A stretch of 64,000 bases of DNA from Mucilaginibacter tolerans. Its GTDB lineage: Bacteria; Bacteroidota; Bacteroidia; Sphingobacteriales; Sphingobacteriaceae. Of the stretch, positions 28,529 through 36,771 are shown piece after piece. The position numbers and the translations under genes are program-made. Position 1 is the first letter of the stretch. Each line of letters starts with the position of its first letter. Below the pieces are notes generated by a model, which saw only the letters and a list, made by a program, of their open reading frames with translations, was not told the origin of the DNA and did no database searches. The stretch covers positions 209,533-273,532 of the forward strand of contig NZ_JAUMKB010000007.1 in the NCBI RefSeq assembly GCF_030519375.1, given 5' to 3'.

Positions 28529-29035
28529 TTAGAAAGTATACTTTATTCCAAGTCCGGGAGCAAGGTCAATAAAAGGACCTCCTGTAAGCTCAATCCTTGG
28601 ATCAAGATCAAGGCTAACTGCGATTGGTGAATTTGGAATTACATATTCCAAACCAACTACGCCATCAATACCAAATAATAATTGGCCGCTATTATAATAC
28701 TCGTTAGTCCCTCCAAATCTTTTATACACACCTGAGCCTACCGCTCCAATATGTGCTCCGGCACCATAGTAAAACTGAAGCCCGGGAGTATTAAACGCAT
28801 TTACGTTTAATTCCAACAAGCCGGTAACCACCGCGCCATGAGAACGAAAACCAAGAATGCCCTCCACAGATAGGGTGTTATCCAGGAAATATTTCCCAGC
28901 GATCCCATTCTCGTATCCGCCAAACTTTAGTCCTAATGCAAATTCATAATTTGGCTTGTACTGCTGTGCTTTAGAGCCGGTACTGACAAATACAAATACT
29001 GTAAGGGCAAATAAAAAGTAAATAGCTTTTTTCAT
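28529..29035 (-). CDS. Small outer-membrane beta-barrel protein
   Basis: 168 residues from ATG 29035 (MKKAIYFLFA); the frame is open to 29089, but the extra 18 residues do not look like a signal sequence. After a signal peptide ending SKAQ the chain alternates polar and apolar residues in strands (FALGLKFGGYENGIAGKYF, LQFYYGAGAHIGAVGSG, PIAVSLDLDPRIEL) and ends in an aromatic Phe, as in barrel proteins of the outer membrane. The family appears to be an OmpA/opacity-like or generic porin-like barrel; no specific function can be given. Confidence 0.75.
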   Translation of the reverse strand: MKKAIYFLFALTVFVFVSTGSKAQQYKPNYEFALGLKFGGYENGIAGKYFLDNTLSVEGILGFRSHGAVVTGLLELNVNAFNTPGLQFYYGAGAHIGAVGSGVYKRFGGTNEYYNSGQLLFGIDGVVGLEYVIPNSPIAVSLDLDPRIELTGGPFIDLAPGLGIKYTF

Positions 29036-29254
29036 AGAAGTTTCTTGCAAAGAACGTGAGTTTTTTATGTTTATTTTCTGCACAAACACCCGTCGTTCTG
29101 TATTTGTTTGAGTATCAATTATAAAAATTGCAATAATGGCACTATTTTGTAACTTTCTTGCTACAATTGGTTTGTGGGCAGGTTGCTTTGCTCAACTTTT
29201 ACTCAATTGGTCTTTATTTTAATTCGGGTAAATTAGATGACTCAATAATCAGCT

Positions 29255-30973
29255 ATGAATTATTTTTTAAACAGGAACAACAAGTCTTTTCTTCTGCTTA
29301 TACTAACATCCATTTTCTTTATTTCTTCTAGTTGTGTGCAGGGCACGCTTGGGCAAAATGTAAGCGATGAATACTACAATGGCATGGTGGTTTGCGCTTA
29401 TCCGGATGCTGCACAGGTAGGTTTGAATATATTAAAGCGGGGCGGGAATGCTGTAGACGCCGCAGTGGCTGTTCAATTTGCGCTGGAGGTTACCCATCCC
29501 GAAGCAGGTAACATAGGGGGAGGTGGTTTTATGGTATTCAGGTCTGCTAAAGGCGAAACCAATACGCTTGATTTTAGGGAAAAAGCCCCTGCAGATGCAA
29601 GCCAGAATATGTATCTGGACTCAGCAGGAAATGTTGTTCCAGGAATGAGTATTTCAACTCACATCTCGTCTGGCGTGCCGGGATCTGTCGATGGGATGAT
29701 CGAGGCACATCGTAAATATGGGCATTTGAAATGGGCAGACCTGGTACAGCCTGCAATTGACCTGGCTCGCAATGGGTTCAAAATCACCAATCGTCTTGCC
29801 GGCGACCTGAATCATACAGGGAATGAATTTAAAAAGCTGAATCCTGGTGCAAGTTATTTGTTGAAAGACGGTGGCTGGAAGGAAGCAGACCTGTTAGTGC
29901 AGGAAGACCTGGCAAAAACATTGGAGCAGATACGGGATAAAGGCCGGGCTGGGTTTTATGATGGAATAGTAGCTGATCAGATTGTGGATGAAATGAAGAA
30001 TGGCAAAGGTATGATCACTAAGACCGACCTTCAGAATTATCATTCGGTTTGGCGCAATGCGCTTACAGGAACCTATAAAGGATATAAGATAATTACTATG
30101 CCGCCGCCATCAAGCGGTGGAGTTGCTTTGTTGCAGTTGCTGCAAATGGTAGAGAAATATCCTTTAAAAAGATGGGGCTTTAACCGCGATTCAACTGTGC
30201 AATTAATGGTAGAGGCTGAGCGCAGGGTTTATGCCGATCGCTCTAAATACCTTGGAGACCCTGACTTTTATAAGGTGCCCGTTGATAGTTTATTAAGACC
30301 CGGATATAATGCCTCGCGGATGAGCAATTTTACCTGGGGGAAGGCCACTCCAAGCACAGACATTCAGCCGGGGAAGATAGCAGGTTATGAAAGCGATCAG
30401 ACTACGCATTATTCTATAGTTGACAGAGAGGGGAATGCTGTTTCAATTACTACAACGCTGAACGATTCTTTCGGTTCAAAGATATTTGTAAAAGGCGCCG
30501 GGTTTTTGCTGAATGATGAAATGGATGATTTCAGTTCAAAACCGGGATTTCCGAATATGTTTGGACTGGTAGGCGGGAAGGCTAACAGCATTCAACCCAA
30601 TAAAAGGATGTTGTCGTCGATGACGCCGACTATTATCGAGAAGGATGGAAAACTATTTATGATAGTTGGAACGCCGGGAGGATCAACCATTATTACCTCC
30701 GTTTTTCAAACTATTTTAAATGTGATTGAGTTTAACCAAAGCATGCAGCAGGCTGTTAGTTCAAAACGGCTTCATCACCAGTGGTTGCCTGATGAAGTTG
30801 ATATGGAGAAAGATGCGATCGATAGTGTCAGCCGGGTCAAACTGGAGCAAAAAGGTTACAGGATTGTTGGGCGCGGACCAAGCGGACGGGTGGATGCCAT
30901 CCTGAAAACAAAATGGAATTACTACGAAGGAGGAGCTGATCCGCGGGGTGATGATACAAAACTGGGATGGTAG
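29255..30973 (+). CDS. ggt: Gamma-glutamyltransferase
   Basis: Cleaves glutathione and transfers gamma-glutamyl groups outside the cytoplasm; the chain is self-cut into large and small subunits. 572 residues, N-terminal signal with a possible lipobox (ISSSC), then PDAAQVG, GGNAVDAAVA, GNIGGGGFMV and the nucleophile Thr383 in TTHYS, at which the small subunit begins. Ser-Ser of the oxyanion site lies in LSSMTPT, followed by GTPGGSTIITS. Length and motif order are normal for the family (Ntn hydrolases). It is preceded by a gap of 165 bp and followed 4 bp after the stop by a heptad repeat, then by a MarR gene. Confidence 0.95.
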   Translation: MNYFLNRNNKSFLLLILTSIFFISSSCVQGTLGQNVSDEYYNGMVVCAYPDAAQVGLNILKRGGNAVDAAVAVQFALEVTHPEAGNIGGGGFMVFRSAKGETNTLDFREKAPADASQNMYLDSAGNVVPGMSISTHISSGVPGSVDGMIEAHRKYGHLKWADLVQPAIDLARNGFKITNRLAGDLNHTGNEFKKLNPGASYLLKDGGWKEADLLVQEDLAKTLEQIRDKGRAGFYDGIVADQIVDEMKNGKGMITKTDLQNYHSVWRNALTGTYKGYKIITMPPPSSGGVALLQLLQMVEKYPLKRWGFNRDSTVQLMVEAERRVYADRSKYLGDPDFYKVPVDSLLRPGYNASRMSNFTWGKATPSTDIQPGKIAGYESDQTTHYSIVDREGNAVSITTTLNDSFGSKIFVKGAGFLLNDEMDDFSSKPGFPNMFGLVGGKANSIQPNKRMLSSMTPTIIEKDGKLFMIVGTPGGSTIITSVFQTILNVIEFNQSMQQAVSSKRLHHQWLPDEVDMEKDAIDSVSRVKLEQKGYRIVGRGPSGRVDAILKTKWNYYEGGADPRGDDTKLGW

Positions 30974-30977
30974 AGGT

Positions 30978-31061
30978 AGTTTGCAGCAGGCAGCCGGCAG
31001 TTTGCACAAAGGCCCAACATTACAGGCTTAACTGCCCAACGCCCACTCTAAACTGCCAACT
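30978..31061. repeat. Heptad-built imperfect inverted repeat (GGCAGTT type)
   Basis: Left arm is four 7-bp units of form AGNNNGC at 30978-31005: AGTTTGC, AGCAGGC, AGCCGGC, AGTTTGC. The right arm, 31030-31057, has units of 7 bp (AACTGCC, CAACGCC, CACTCTA, AACTGCC) that read as GGCAGTT on the other strand. The arms are complementary in part, with a loop of about 24 bases. It starts 4 bp after the ggt stop and ends just before the MarR promoter box; possible terminator or mRNA end. Confidence 0.65.
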
Positions 31062-31068
31062 AAATTTG
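31061..31068 (+). promoter_or_regulatory. -7 promoter box of the MarR gene
   Basis: TAAATTTG, perfect fit to TAnnTTTG, 34 bp before the ATG at 31103. No -33 box is seen, as the upstream bases belong to the heptad repeat. Confidence 0.4.
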
Positions 31069-31102
31069 TATAATCGGCTCATGTAGTTTATGTTTGTCGG
31101 CT

Positions 31103-31549
31103 ATGCCCCAACATATAAAACACCAGGAAACAATTGACTATTTTTTAAAGATAGTCTGGCAGACGATGGCCAATCGGTATAACCAATTGGTTACTGAATT
31201 TGGCATTACGCAATCCATAGGTTACCTGCTGATTAATATTGATGAAAAAGAAGGCACTACCGTTTCCCAGGCGGCGGCATTGTTGGGATTAAAGTCAACC
31301 AGTTTGTCACGAATGCTAAGCCAATTGGAACAATCGGGTTTAATCTATCGCGAGTCAAACCAGGGAGATAAGCGGTCTGTAAAGATATATCTTACTGATT
31401 TGGGCAAGGAAAAACGCCATTTAGCACGCGTCGTAGTAAAGCAGTTTAATAATTACCTAAACAAACATATCAATGAGCACGACAGAGAGTACCTTACTCA
31501 GTTGCTTAAAAAAATCAATCAACTTACCATCAACTATAAGCCTGAATAA
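31103..31549 (+). CDS. MarR family transcriptional regulator
   Basis: 148 residues from ATG 31103 (a TTG at 31094 would add three residues). It has the MarR winged-helix core: GITQSIGYLLINIDEKEGTTVSQAAALLG, then the recognition helix KSTSLSRMLSQLEQSGLIYRE and the wing residues SNQGDKRSVKIYLTDLGKE. The helical ends (HIKHQETIDYFLKIVWQ and LTQLLKKINQL) give the dimer interface. MarR proteins repress genes and respond to small phenolic or oxidising ligands. Targets are not known here: the nearest candidates are ggt upstream and the FKBP genes downstream, 143 bp away with their own promoter box. Confidence 0.9.
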   Translation: MPQHIKHQETIDYFLKIVWQTMANRYNQLVTEFGITQSIGYLLINIDEKEGTTVSQAAALLGLKSTSLSRMLSQLEQSGLIYRESNQGDKRSVKIYLTDLGKEKRHLARVVVKQFNNYLNKHINEHDREYLTQLLKKINQLTINYKPE

Positions 31550-31670
31550 CCGTGGGTTTGCGATCTAAAATTAAATTCAAAAAATGACGTTAATTAGTAC
31601 CGGCTTGCAAAATCCCGGCTGCAATAGTTGTTAAAAAGTGTTAAGCTGTCGTTTTTGAATAATAAAACAA

Positions 31671-31678
31671 TAAATTTG
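31671..31678 (+). promoter_or_regulatory. -7 promoter box of the FKBP lipoprotein pair
   Basis: TAAATTTG, 14 bp before the ATG at 31693. A TTTTTG lies 13 bp upstream, too near for a standard -33 box. Confidence 0.35.
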
Positions 31679-31692
31679 CCGATTGAAATCAA

Positions 31693-32196
31693 ATGAGTAA
31701 GTGGCTGTTACCAATAGTATGTGTTTGTTGCATAATGGCGGGATGTACCAAAGAGCAAACCGGTTTGGCACAATATAAAAAACAGGCGGCTATTGATGAT
31801 AAGATCGTGACTGATTATATAAACGCGAATGGCTTAAAAGATGTAGCGAAAAAGGTTGCCGACACCTGTGGCGTATATTATATTTTGTTAGAACCCGGGC
31901 AGGGGAACGACCTCTACACAACGTCAACATACGTGACTGTAGGTGATACGGCCAGGGTACTTGGACAGACAACGCCATTTTACAAAACGAATAATATTCA
32001 CCCATCCTATCAATTAGGGCAAGTGATATTAGGTTGGAGGTTAGGTATACCCAAATCGCAAGTACACAAGGGTGGGCGCATACGATTGCTTGTACCGTCG
32101 CGCTATGCTTACGGGCCGTATCCGCAAACTGATTACAACTTGCCCAAAAACAGTATACTCGATTTTTATATACGGGTTTATAATATAACGAACTAA
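31693..32196 (+). CDS. FKBP-type peptidyl-prolyl isomerase lipoprotein
   Basis: 167 residues, lipoprotein signal with lipobox IMAGC. A short helix repeat (VTDYINANGL) precedes a divergent FKBP domain (about 65-165): YYILLEPGQGN, GQVILGWRLGIPKSQVHKGG, RIRLLVPSRYAYG, and an end strand NSILDFYIRVYN. These are the usual FKBP strand and active-site blocks, with a Trp in the GW position. It would catalyse Xaa-Pro bond rotation on the periplasmic side of the outer or inner membrane; substrate not known. It is followed 6 bp later by a two-domain relative, with the two genes in one transcript. Confidence 0.85.
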   Translation: MSKWLLPIVCVCCIMAGCTKEQTGLAQYKKQAAIDDKIVTDYINANGLKDVAKKVADTCGVYYILLEPGQGNDLYTTSTYVTVGDTARVLGQTTPFYKTNNIHPSYQLGQVILGWRLGIPKSQVHKGGRIRLLVPSRYAYGPYPQTDYNLPKNSILDFYIRVYNITN

Positions 32197-32202
32197 ATAT
32201 AG

Positions 32203-33144
32203 ATGAAACTTAAATTCTTTACCCTTTTGTTACTGTCGGTTGTGTGTTTTGTGTCATGCCGTAAGATTACCAGCGATCCTGATATCAAGCAATACGATCA
32301 GCAACAAATTGAGGCCTATATCGCCGCCAATAGTTTAACCGCTATGGTCCCGGATAAAACTAACGGCGATACCACCGGTACTTATTATCAAATACTTAAC
32401 CCCGGTGATGCAACAAAACCGGTTGACTACCCAACTTATGTATCTTATGTTTATACTATCCGCTCTTTTGACGGAAAGTACATACTCTCAGATACAGTCG
32501 CCAATCATTATTATGGTGTGCTGGGGCATACCGTTCCTAATGGTTTAATGCTTGCAATTCGTAATAACCTTAAGTATCTGGGCGGCGAGATGCGCGTCCT
32601 GGTGCCGTCACATCTGGCTTTCGGAAAAAATGGCTATGGCACAGGGAGTACGACGCTAACGAGTGGACGAATAGCAGGTAATCAATGCCTGGATATTACT
32701 GTTCACCTGATTGGTGATCAGGCCGCGTATGACCAGTTAGTAATTAAAAATTATATGGCCGCCAATAATTTAACCGGGTATAGTGAAATAACCTCAGGCG
32801 CTTCCACCGGGTTATGGTATAAAATAACTACACCAGGTACAGGCACTGCGATCAATGATAATTCATCAATCACATTAAATTACAAGTTGTACCTGATGAA
32901 CAATACTAATCCGGATAATAATGCCTACACGAGTACTACCGCGCCTATAAGTGATATAAGTTCAGGTGGGACCGTTGAGGGGTTTGTTGAAGGACTGAGG
33001 TTGCTTGGTAAAGGTGGTGGTGGTGGCGCAATTTCTATAATTGTACCGTCGGCCCTCGCTTACGGTGCAGGAGGGGCTGGTAGTATACCAGTAAATAGTT
33101 GTTTGCGCTGGGATATAAGTAATGTGACAGTTACTAATCCGTAA
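32203..33144 (+). CDS. Two-domain FKBP-type lipoprotein
   Basis: 313 residues with lipobox (VSCRK). Two copies of the same unit as in the upstream gene: helix lead IEAYIAANSLT and an FKBP domain (about 60-180), then IKNYMAANNLT and a second FKBP domain (about 205-313). Domain 1 has PNGLMLAIRNN ... MRVLVPSHLAFG, where the usual active-site Trp region is changed; domain 2 has VEGFVEGLRLLGKGG and IIVPSALAYGAGGAG with NSCLRWDISNV. So domain 2 may be the active one and domain 1 may bind only. It converges with the photolyase gene with a single base between the stops. Confidence 0.8.
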   Translation: MKLKFFTLLLLSVVCFVSCRKITSDPDIKQYDQQQIEAYIAANSLTAMVPDKTNGDTTGTYYQILNPGDATKPVDYPTYVSYVYTIRSFDGKYILSDTVANHYYGVLGHTVPNGLMLAIRNNLKYLGGEMRVLVPSHLAFGKNGYGTGSTTLTSGRIAGNQCLDITVHLIGDQAAYDQLVIKNYMAANNLTGYSEITSGASTGLWYKITTPGTGTAINDNSSITLNYKLYLMNNTNPDNNAYTSTTAPISDISSGGTVEGFVEGLRLLGKGGGGGAISIIVPSALAYGAGGAGSIPVNSCLRWDISNVTVTNP

Positions 33145-33145
33145 A

Positions 33146-34459
33146 CTATTTTGCTAATGCCTTTTTGAAAGCCTTCAGGCAACGTTCCCGTGCAAAAGCA
33201 TGATCAATAATGGGTTTTGGATATTTGCTGAAGTCAGCATACTCTGGAACCCATTTTTTTATGTATTTTAATTCAGGGTCAAACTTCTTAGTTTGTGAAT
33301 CAGGGTTAAATATGCGGAAATATGGAGCCGCATCGGTGCCGCAGCCTGCCGCCCATTGCCATCCGCCTACGTTGCTTGCCATTTCATAATCCAGCAGTTT
33401 TTGAGCAAAGTAATGTTCGCCCCAACGCCAGTCTATCAACAGATCTTTACTTAAAAAACTGGCCACTACCATCCGGACCCGGTTGTGCATATACCCGGTG
33501 TTGTTTAATTCACGTATGCCAGCGTCTACCAGCGGATACCCGGTTTCGCCATTGCACCAGGCTTTAAATTGTTTTTCATTGTTCTCCCATTTAATGCGGT
33601 CGTATTCGGGTCGGAAGGCGTGATCCAGTGTATGCGGGAAGTGGTACAGGATCATCATATAAAACTCCCGCCATATTAGTTCATTTAGCCAGGTTTTATC
33701 AAGCTCCTCATTGCCTTTTTGCGCCAGCTCACGGATGCTTACCGTGCCGAACCTTAAATGCAAGCCGATATGCGCAGTGCCTTTGTGTAACGCCGGGAAA
33801 TCCCTTGTTTTAGCATAATTATTTATTACTTCTTGATAATCCTTATCGGGGAAAACTCTATCACTTCTTTCAAACCCCATCGATTTTAATGTGGGAACAG
33901 CAAAACCGGGATGTTTATAAAGATTCTTCAGATATTTTTCGGTGGGATAAGATTTTAAGTAGAAATCACTCAGCTTTTGATACCATTTGTTTTTATAAGG
34001 TGTGTAAACAGTATAAGGCTCGCCGTTTTCTTTAATAATCTCGCTCTTTTCAAAAATAACCTGGTCCTTATAGGTTTTAAAATTGATATGGTGCTTTTGT
34101 AATTTTTCGGCGATAGCATCATCACGTTGTTTGGCATAAGGTTCATAGTCGTGATTGGTATAAACTGTTTCAATGGTATGCTCCTTCAAAACCTCATCCC
34201 AGGCTTTTTCTGCGTCATCATATTTTACCAGTATTGAGCTGGCATGCCTATTTAATTCCTGTTTTAGTTCTTCAATGGTCTGATAAATAAAGGTAACACG
34301 GGCATCATCCCGGTCCTGTAATTTGTCGAGTATAGCCCGATCGAAAATAAAAAGGCATAATACCGGATTCTTACCTTTCAGTGCGTGATATAATCCTGAA
34401 TTATCACCAAGCCGTAAATCGCGGCGAAACCAGAAAATGTTGATGGTAGCTTTATCCAT
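33146..34459 (-). CDS. phrB: Class I deoxyribodipyrimidine photolyase
   Basis: Repairs cyclobutane pyrimidine dimers using blue light and FADH-. 437 residues: N-terminal alpha/beta antenna domain (IFWFRRDLRLGDN), then the helical FAD domain. The hallmark blocks are WCNGETGYPLVDAGIREL, TGYMHNRVRM, LLIDWRWGE, and SNVGGWQWAAGCGTD with PYFRIFNP. The HNRxRM motif and the tail mark a class I CPD photolyase rather than a DASH protein. The start ATG overlaps the stop of the upstream epimerase gene by 8 bp, so the pair is translationally coupled. Last gene of a minus-strand run of seven. Confidence 0.95.
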   Translation of the reverse strand: MDKATINIFWFRRDLRLGDNSGLYHALKGKNPVLCLFIFDRAILDKLQDRDDARVTFIYQTIEELKQELNRHASSILVKYDDAEKAWDEVLKEHTIETVYTNHDYEPYAKQRDDAIAEKLQKHHINFKTYKDQVIFEKSEIIKENGEPYTVYTPYKNKWYQKLSDFYLKSYPTEKYLKNLYKHPGFAVPTLKSMGFERSDRVFPDKDYQEVINNYAKTRDFPALHKGTAHIGLHLRFGTVSIRELAQKGNEELDKTWLNELIWREFYMMILYHFPHTLDHAFRPEYDRIKWENNEKQFKAWCNGETGYPLVDAGIRELNNTGYMHNRVRMVVASFLSKDLLIDWRWGEHYFAQKLLDYEMASNVGGWQWAAGCGTDAAPYFRIFNPDSQTKKFDPELKYIKKWVPEYADFSKYPKPIIDHAFARERCLKAFKKALAK

Positions 34460-35375
34460 AGATTTGCTTTAAGGCACCCACTAACTCAGGATACTTAAAT
34501 GTAAACCCATCCATTTCAATTTTCTCAGCTGAAACGCGTGTACTACCCAATACAATTGTACTCATTTCGCCCAACAGCAATTTAAACACAAATGAGGGAA
34601 CTTTTATCGGCCATATTGGGCGGTGTAATTGTTTACCTAGTGCCTTTGTGAGCTGTTTGTTGGTAACAGGGTTAGGTGCTGCCATATTATAAACACCCGA
34701 CAGGTTGATCTTTTCTATTGCATATAAATACATATCAACCACATCCTGCCAGTGTATCCATGGTACCCATTGTCTGCCGCTGCCCAATGGCGCACCAAAT
34801 CCAAGCTTTATTGGCTTAGCCATTTGCATCAGCGCGCCTTCACTTTTATTTAGTACAACCCCTGTGCGGAATTTCAATATTCTTAAGCCCAGTTCCTTGC
34901 CTTTATCTATTGCATCTTCCCACTCAATGCAGCATTGCGCCATGAAATCGTTTTTCGGGGGACTATCTTCGGTTAGTAGTTCATCACCCCGGTCGCTGTA
35001 ATAGCCTATACCCGACGCAGAAATAATAGTGTTTACCTGGTTGGATTTACTTTGTATTAACCGATAAATCAAATTTATGGACCGGCTACGGCTATCAATT
35101 ATCTCTTTTTTGCGCTTATGAGTCCAGCGTTTGTCTGCAATATTTTCACCGGCCAAATGTACGATAGTGCCTATGCCTTCGAGGCAATGGTCATCAATAT
35201 GGTCTTTGTTTACATCCCACAAATAAGTTTTCACTTCGGGATTATTGCCAGATTTCCGACTAAGGTGACTTACGGAATACCCCTGCTTTAATAGTTCCTC
35301 AGTAATCAACCGGCCAATCATGCCGGTACCGCCTGTAATAAGAATGTGTTTGTTGTTTTGTACTCGTCCGCTCAT
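34452..35375 (-). CDS. TIGR01777 family epimerase (extended SDR)
   Basis: 307 residues. Rossmann N terminus ITGGTGMIGRLITEELL, then IVHLAGENIADKRW (a mark of the TIGR01777/YfcH group), catalytic-type GIGYYSDRGDE (Tyr present), TGVVLNKSEGAL, GRQWVPWIHWQDV and a C-terminal DUF1731 domain (VPSFVFKLLLGEMSTIVLGSTRV). Substrate unknown; in many bacteria members occur near photolyase genes, which agrees with this neighbourhood. It overlaps phrB by 8 bp and follows another SDR gene by 30 bp. Confidence 0.9.
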   Translation of the reverse strand: MSGRVQNNKHILITGGTGMIGRLITEELLKQGYSVSHLSRKSGNNPEVKTYLWDVNKDHIDDHCLEGIGTIVHLAGENIADKRWTHKRKKEIIDSRSRSINLIYRLIQSKSNQVNTIISASGIGYYSDRGDELLTEDSPPKNDFMAQCCIEWEDAIDKGKELGLRILKFRTGVVLNKSEGALMQMAKPIKLGFGAPLGSGRQWVPWIHWQDVVDMYLYAIEKINLSGVYNMAAPNPVTNKQLTKALGKQLHRPIWPIKVPSFVFKLLLGEMSTIVLGSTRVSAEKIEMDGFTFKYPELVGALKQIYG

Positions 35376-35405
35376 AAATGCCCCTGCAAAATACTTAAAT
35401 ATTAT

Positions 35406-36332
35406 TTAGTTGGATTTTACCAGGGGTGCCTTCCCCAAATTTCCGGCGTGCGCCGTCTCATAACTGGATTTTGCTGCTTGCTTGAAAGTGAGGCACGGCA
35501 CTGTAATTACGTCCCTTATCGAGTTATCACGGCATATACAATCATGTTTTAAATTTTCAATAAGGCGTCTGGATTCAGGATAACTTAACGGCGTTAGGGA
35601 GTTACGCAGGTTAGAGGAAAGATGCGAGGTTAAAAAAGGTAAAATAACTATATCTGGCTTGGTAGTAGCATGAATAGCCACATGGATCAGCATCATTTGT
35701 TTGAAGGTCAGTATTTCGGGACCGCCAATATCAAATCTCCGGTTAAATGTGTGCTCGTTCAATAGGCTTTTCTCAATATATTGTAATACATCGCTGGTCG
35801 CAATTGGCTGTATACGTGTTTTAATCCAGCTCCTGGGGACCACTAAAGGCGTTTTGGAGATCAGGATATTAAACATTTCCAAAGCCGCACTGCCTATCCC
35901 GACGATCATGGATGTGTTCAGAACTGTAAGCGCCGGTTTGCCGTTGCGTAAAATGTACTCCACATTAAGCCGTGAATCGCTGCTTGTTTTATCATTGATG
36001 TCGCTTAGGGTGATCACTTGCCTGCAATTGGTTGGTGCGATCACTTCCATGAAATTTTGGGCCGAAAGTGCGGCGAGCGCGCTGAATTCAGAGGTTTGGG
36101 TATAGGTATTGATAAGATAACAGGCTGCATCAATATCTTCAGGTAATGGGTCGATGCTTTGACGGCGCAGCAAGTCGCCCCCCAATACAGTTACAGCGTA
36201 TGCATGGGGATGATTGTTGAGAAAATGATTTTTGTCACGTACCAGGCAAACCACATGGTGCCCCTTTTCGAGCAGGATATGGATCAAATGTGTGCCGATG
36301 TAACTATTAGCACCTGCAAGCAACACTTTCAT
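35406..36332 (-). CDS. NAD(P)-binding SDR-like protein (NmrA/atypical SDR)
   Basis: 308 residues. The start MKVLLAGANSYIGTHLIHILL is a Rossmann beta-alpha-beta with GxxxxIG. Further fits: CLVRDKNHF, CYLINTYTQ, VITLSDIND, GGPEILTFKQM. The GGPExLTF motif is found in atypical SDR proteins annotated as nucleoside-diphosphate-sugar epimerase-like. A catalytic YxxxK is not evident. Substrate unknown. Lies between the Dabb gene and the TIGR01777 epimerase gene in the same run; it may be part of the stress operon. Confidence 0.8.
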   Translation of the reverse strand: MKVLLAGANSYIGTHLIHILLEKGHHVVCLVRDKNHFLNNHPHAYAVTVLGGDLLRRQSIDPLPEDIDAACYLINTYTQTSEFSALAALSAQNFMEVIAPTNCRQVITLSDINDKTSSDSRLNVEYILRNGKPALTVLNTSMIVGIGSAALEMFNILISKTPLVVPRSWIKTRIQPIATSDVLQYIEKSLLNEHTFNRRFDIGGPEILTFKQMMLIHVAIHATTKPDIVILPFLTSHLSSNLRNSLTPLSYPESRRLIENLKHDCICRDNSIRDVITVPCLTFKQAAKSSYETAHAGNLGKAPLVKSN

Positions 36333-36395
36333 GCTAATGCAACAATAAAATCAGAAAGGTGTTTTTGTGATTAAATATTAGTCTGACAAAAAAAT

Positions 36396-36707
36396 CTAAA
36401 TATTTACGCTATCGACTACTACTACTTTTGAGCACAGCGGTTTAGCATATTGCTCCGCAAAAATTACGTGCACGGGGTCGTGCTGATAGGCTTCTTCCGC
36501 TTCCAGGTTATCAAACAACAATAATAAGGAAACATCATACGAGCGGTCTATTACATCGCGGTTGGTATGGGCAGGCACACCGATGTGCATATCGCGGATA
36601 TGAGCAATGGGAATAAGGGTCTCAAGACCTTCTATAAGTTTTGCTTTATCTTCTTTATTTTTTAACCAGAAGTGTACGTGGTGAACGAAGGTGTTATGAA
36701 GAAACAT
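36396..36707 (-). CDS. Dabb family (stress-responsive A/B barrel) protein
   Basis: 104 residues from ATG 36707 (MFLHNTFVHHVHFWL). The frame is open to 36779, but Dabb proteins are about 100 residues and begin at the VHHVHFWL strand. A ferredoxin-like barrel: strand, helix (KAKLIEGLETLIPI), strand HIGVPAHTNRDVID, YDVSLLLLFDN, helix EAYQHDPVHVIFAEQ, and end strand KVVVVDSVN. Members bind small ligands or haem; no function can be assigned. 64 bp after the ABC1 kinase gene. Confidence 0.85.
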   Translation of the reverse strand: MFLHNTFVHHVHFWLKNKEDKAKLIEGLETLIPIAHIRDMHIGVPAHTNRDVIDRSYDVSLLLLFDNLEAEEAYQHDPVHVIFAEQYAKPLCSKVVVVDSVNI

Positions 36708-36771
36708 AAGTATCGGTTTTAATGCTGAAAGATGGCAATAAATTGCAAAGGCACAAAGAACAACTACATAT

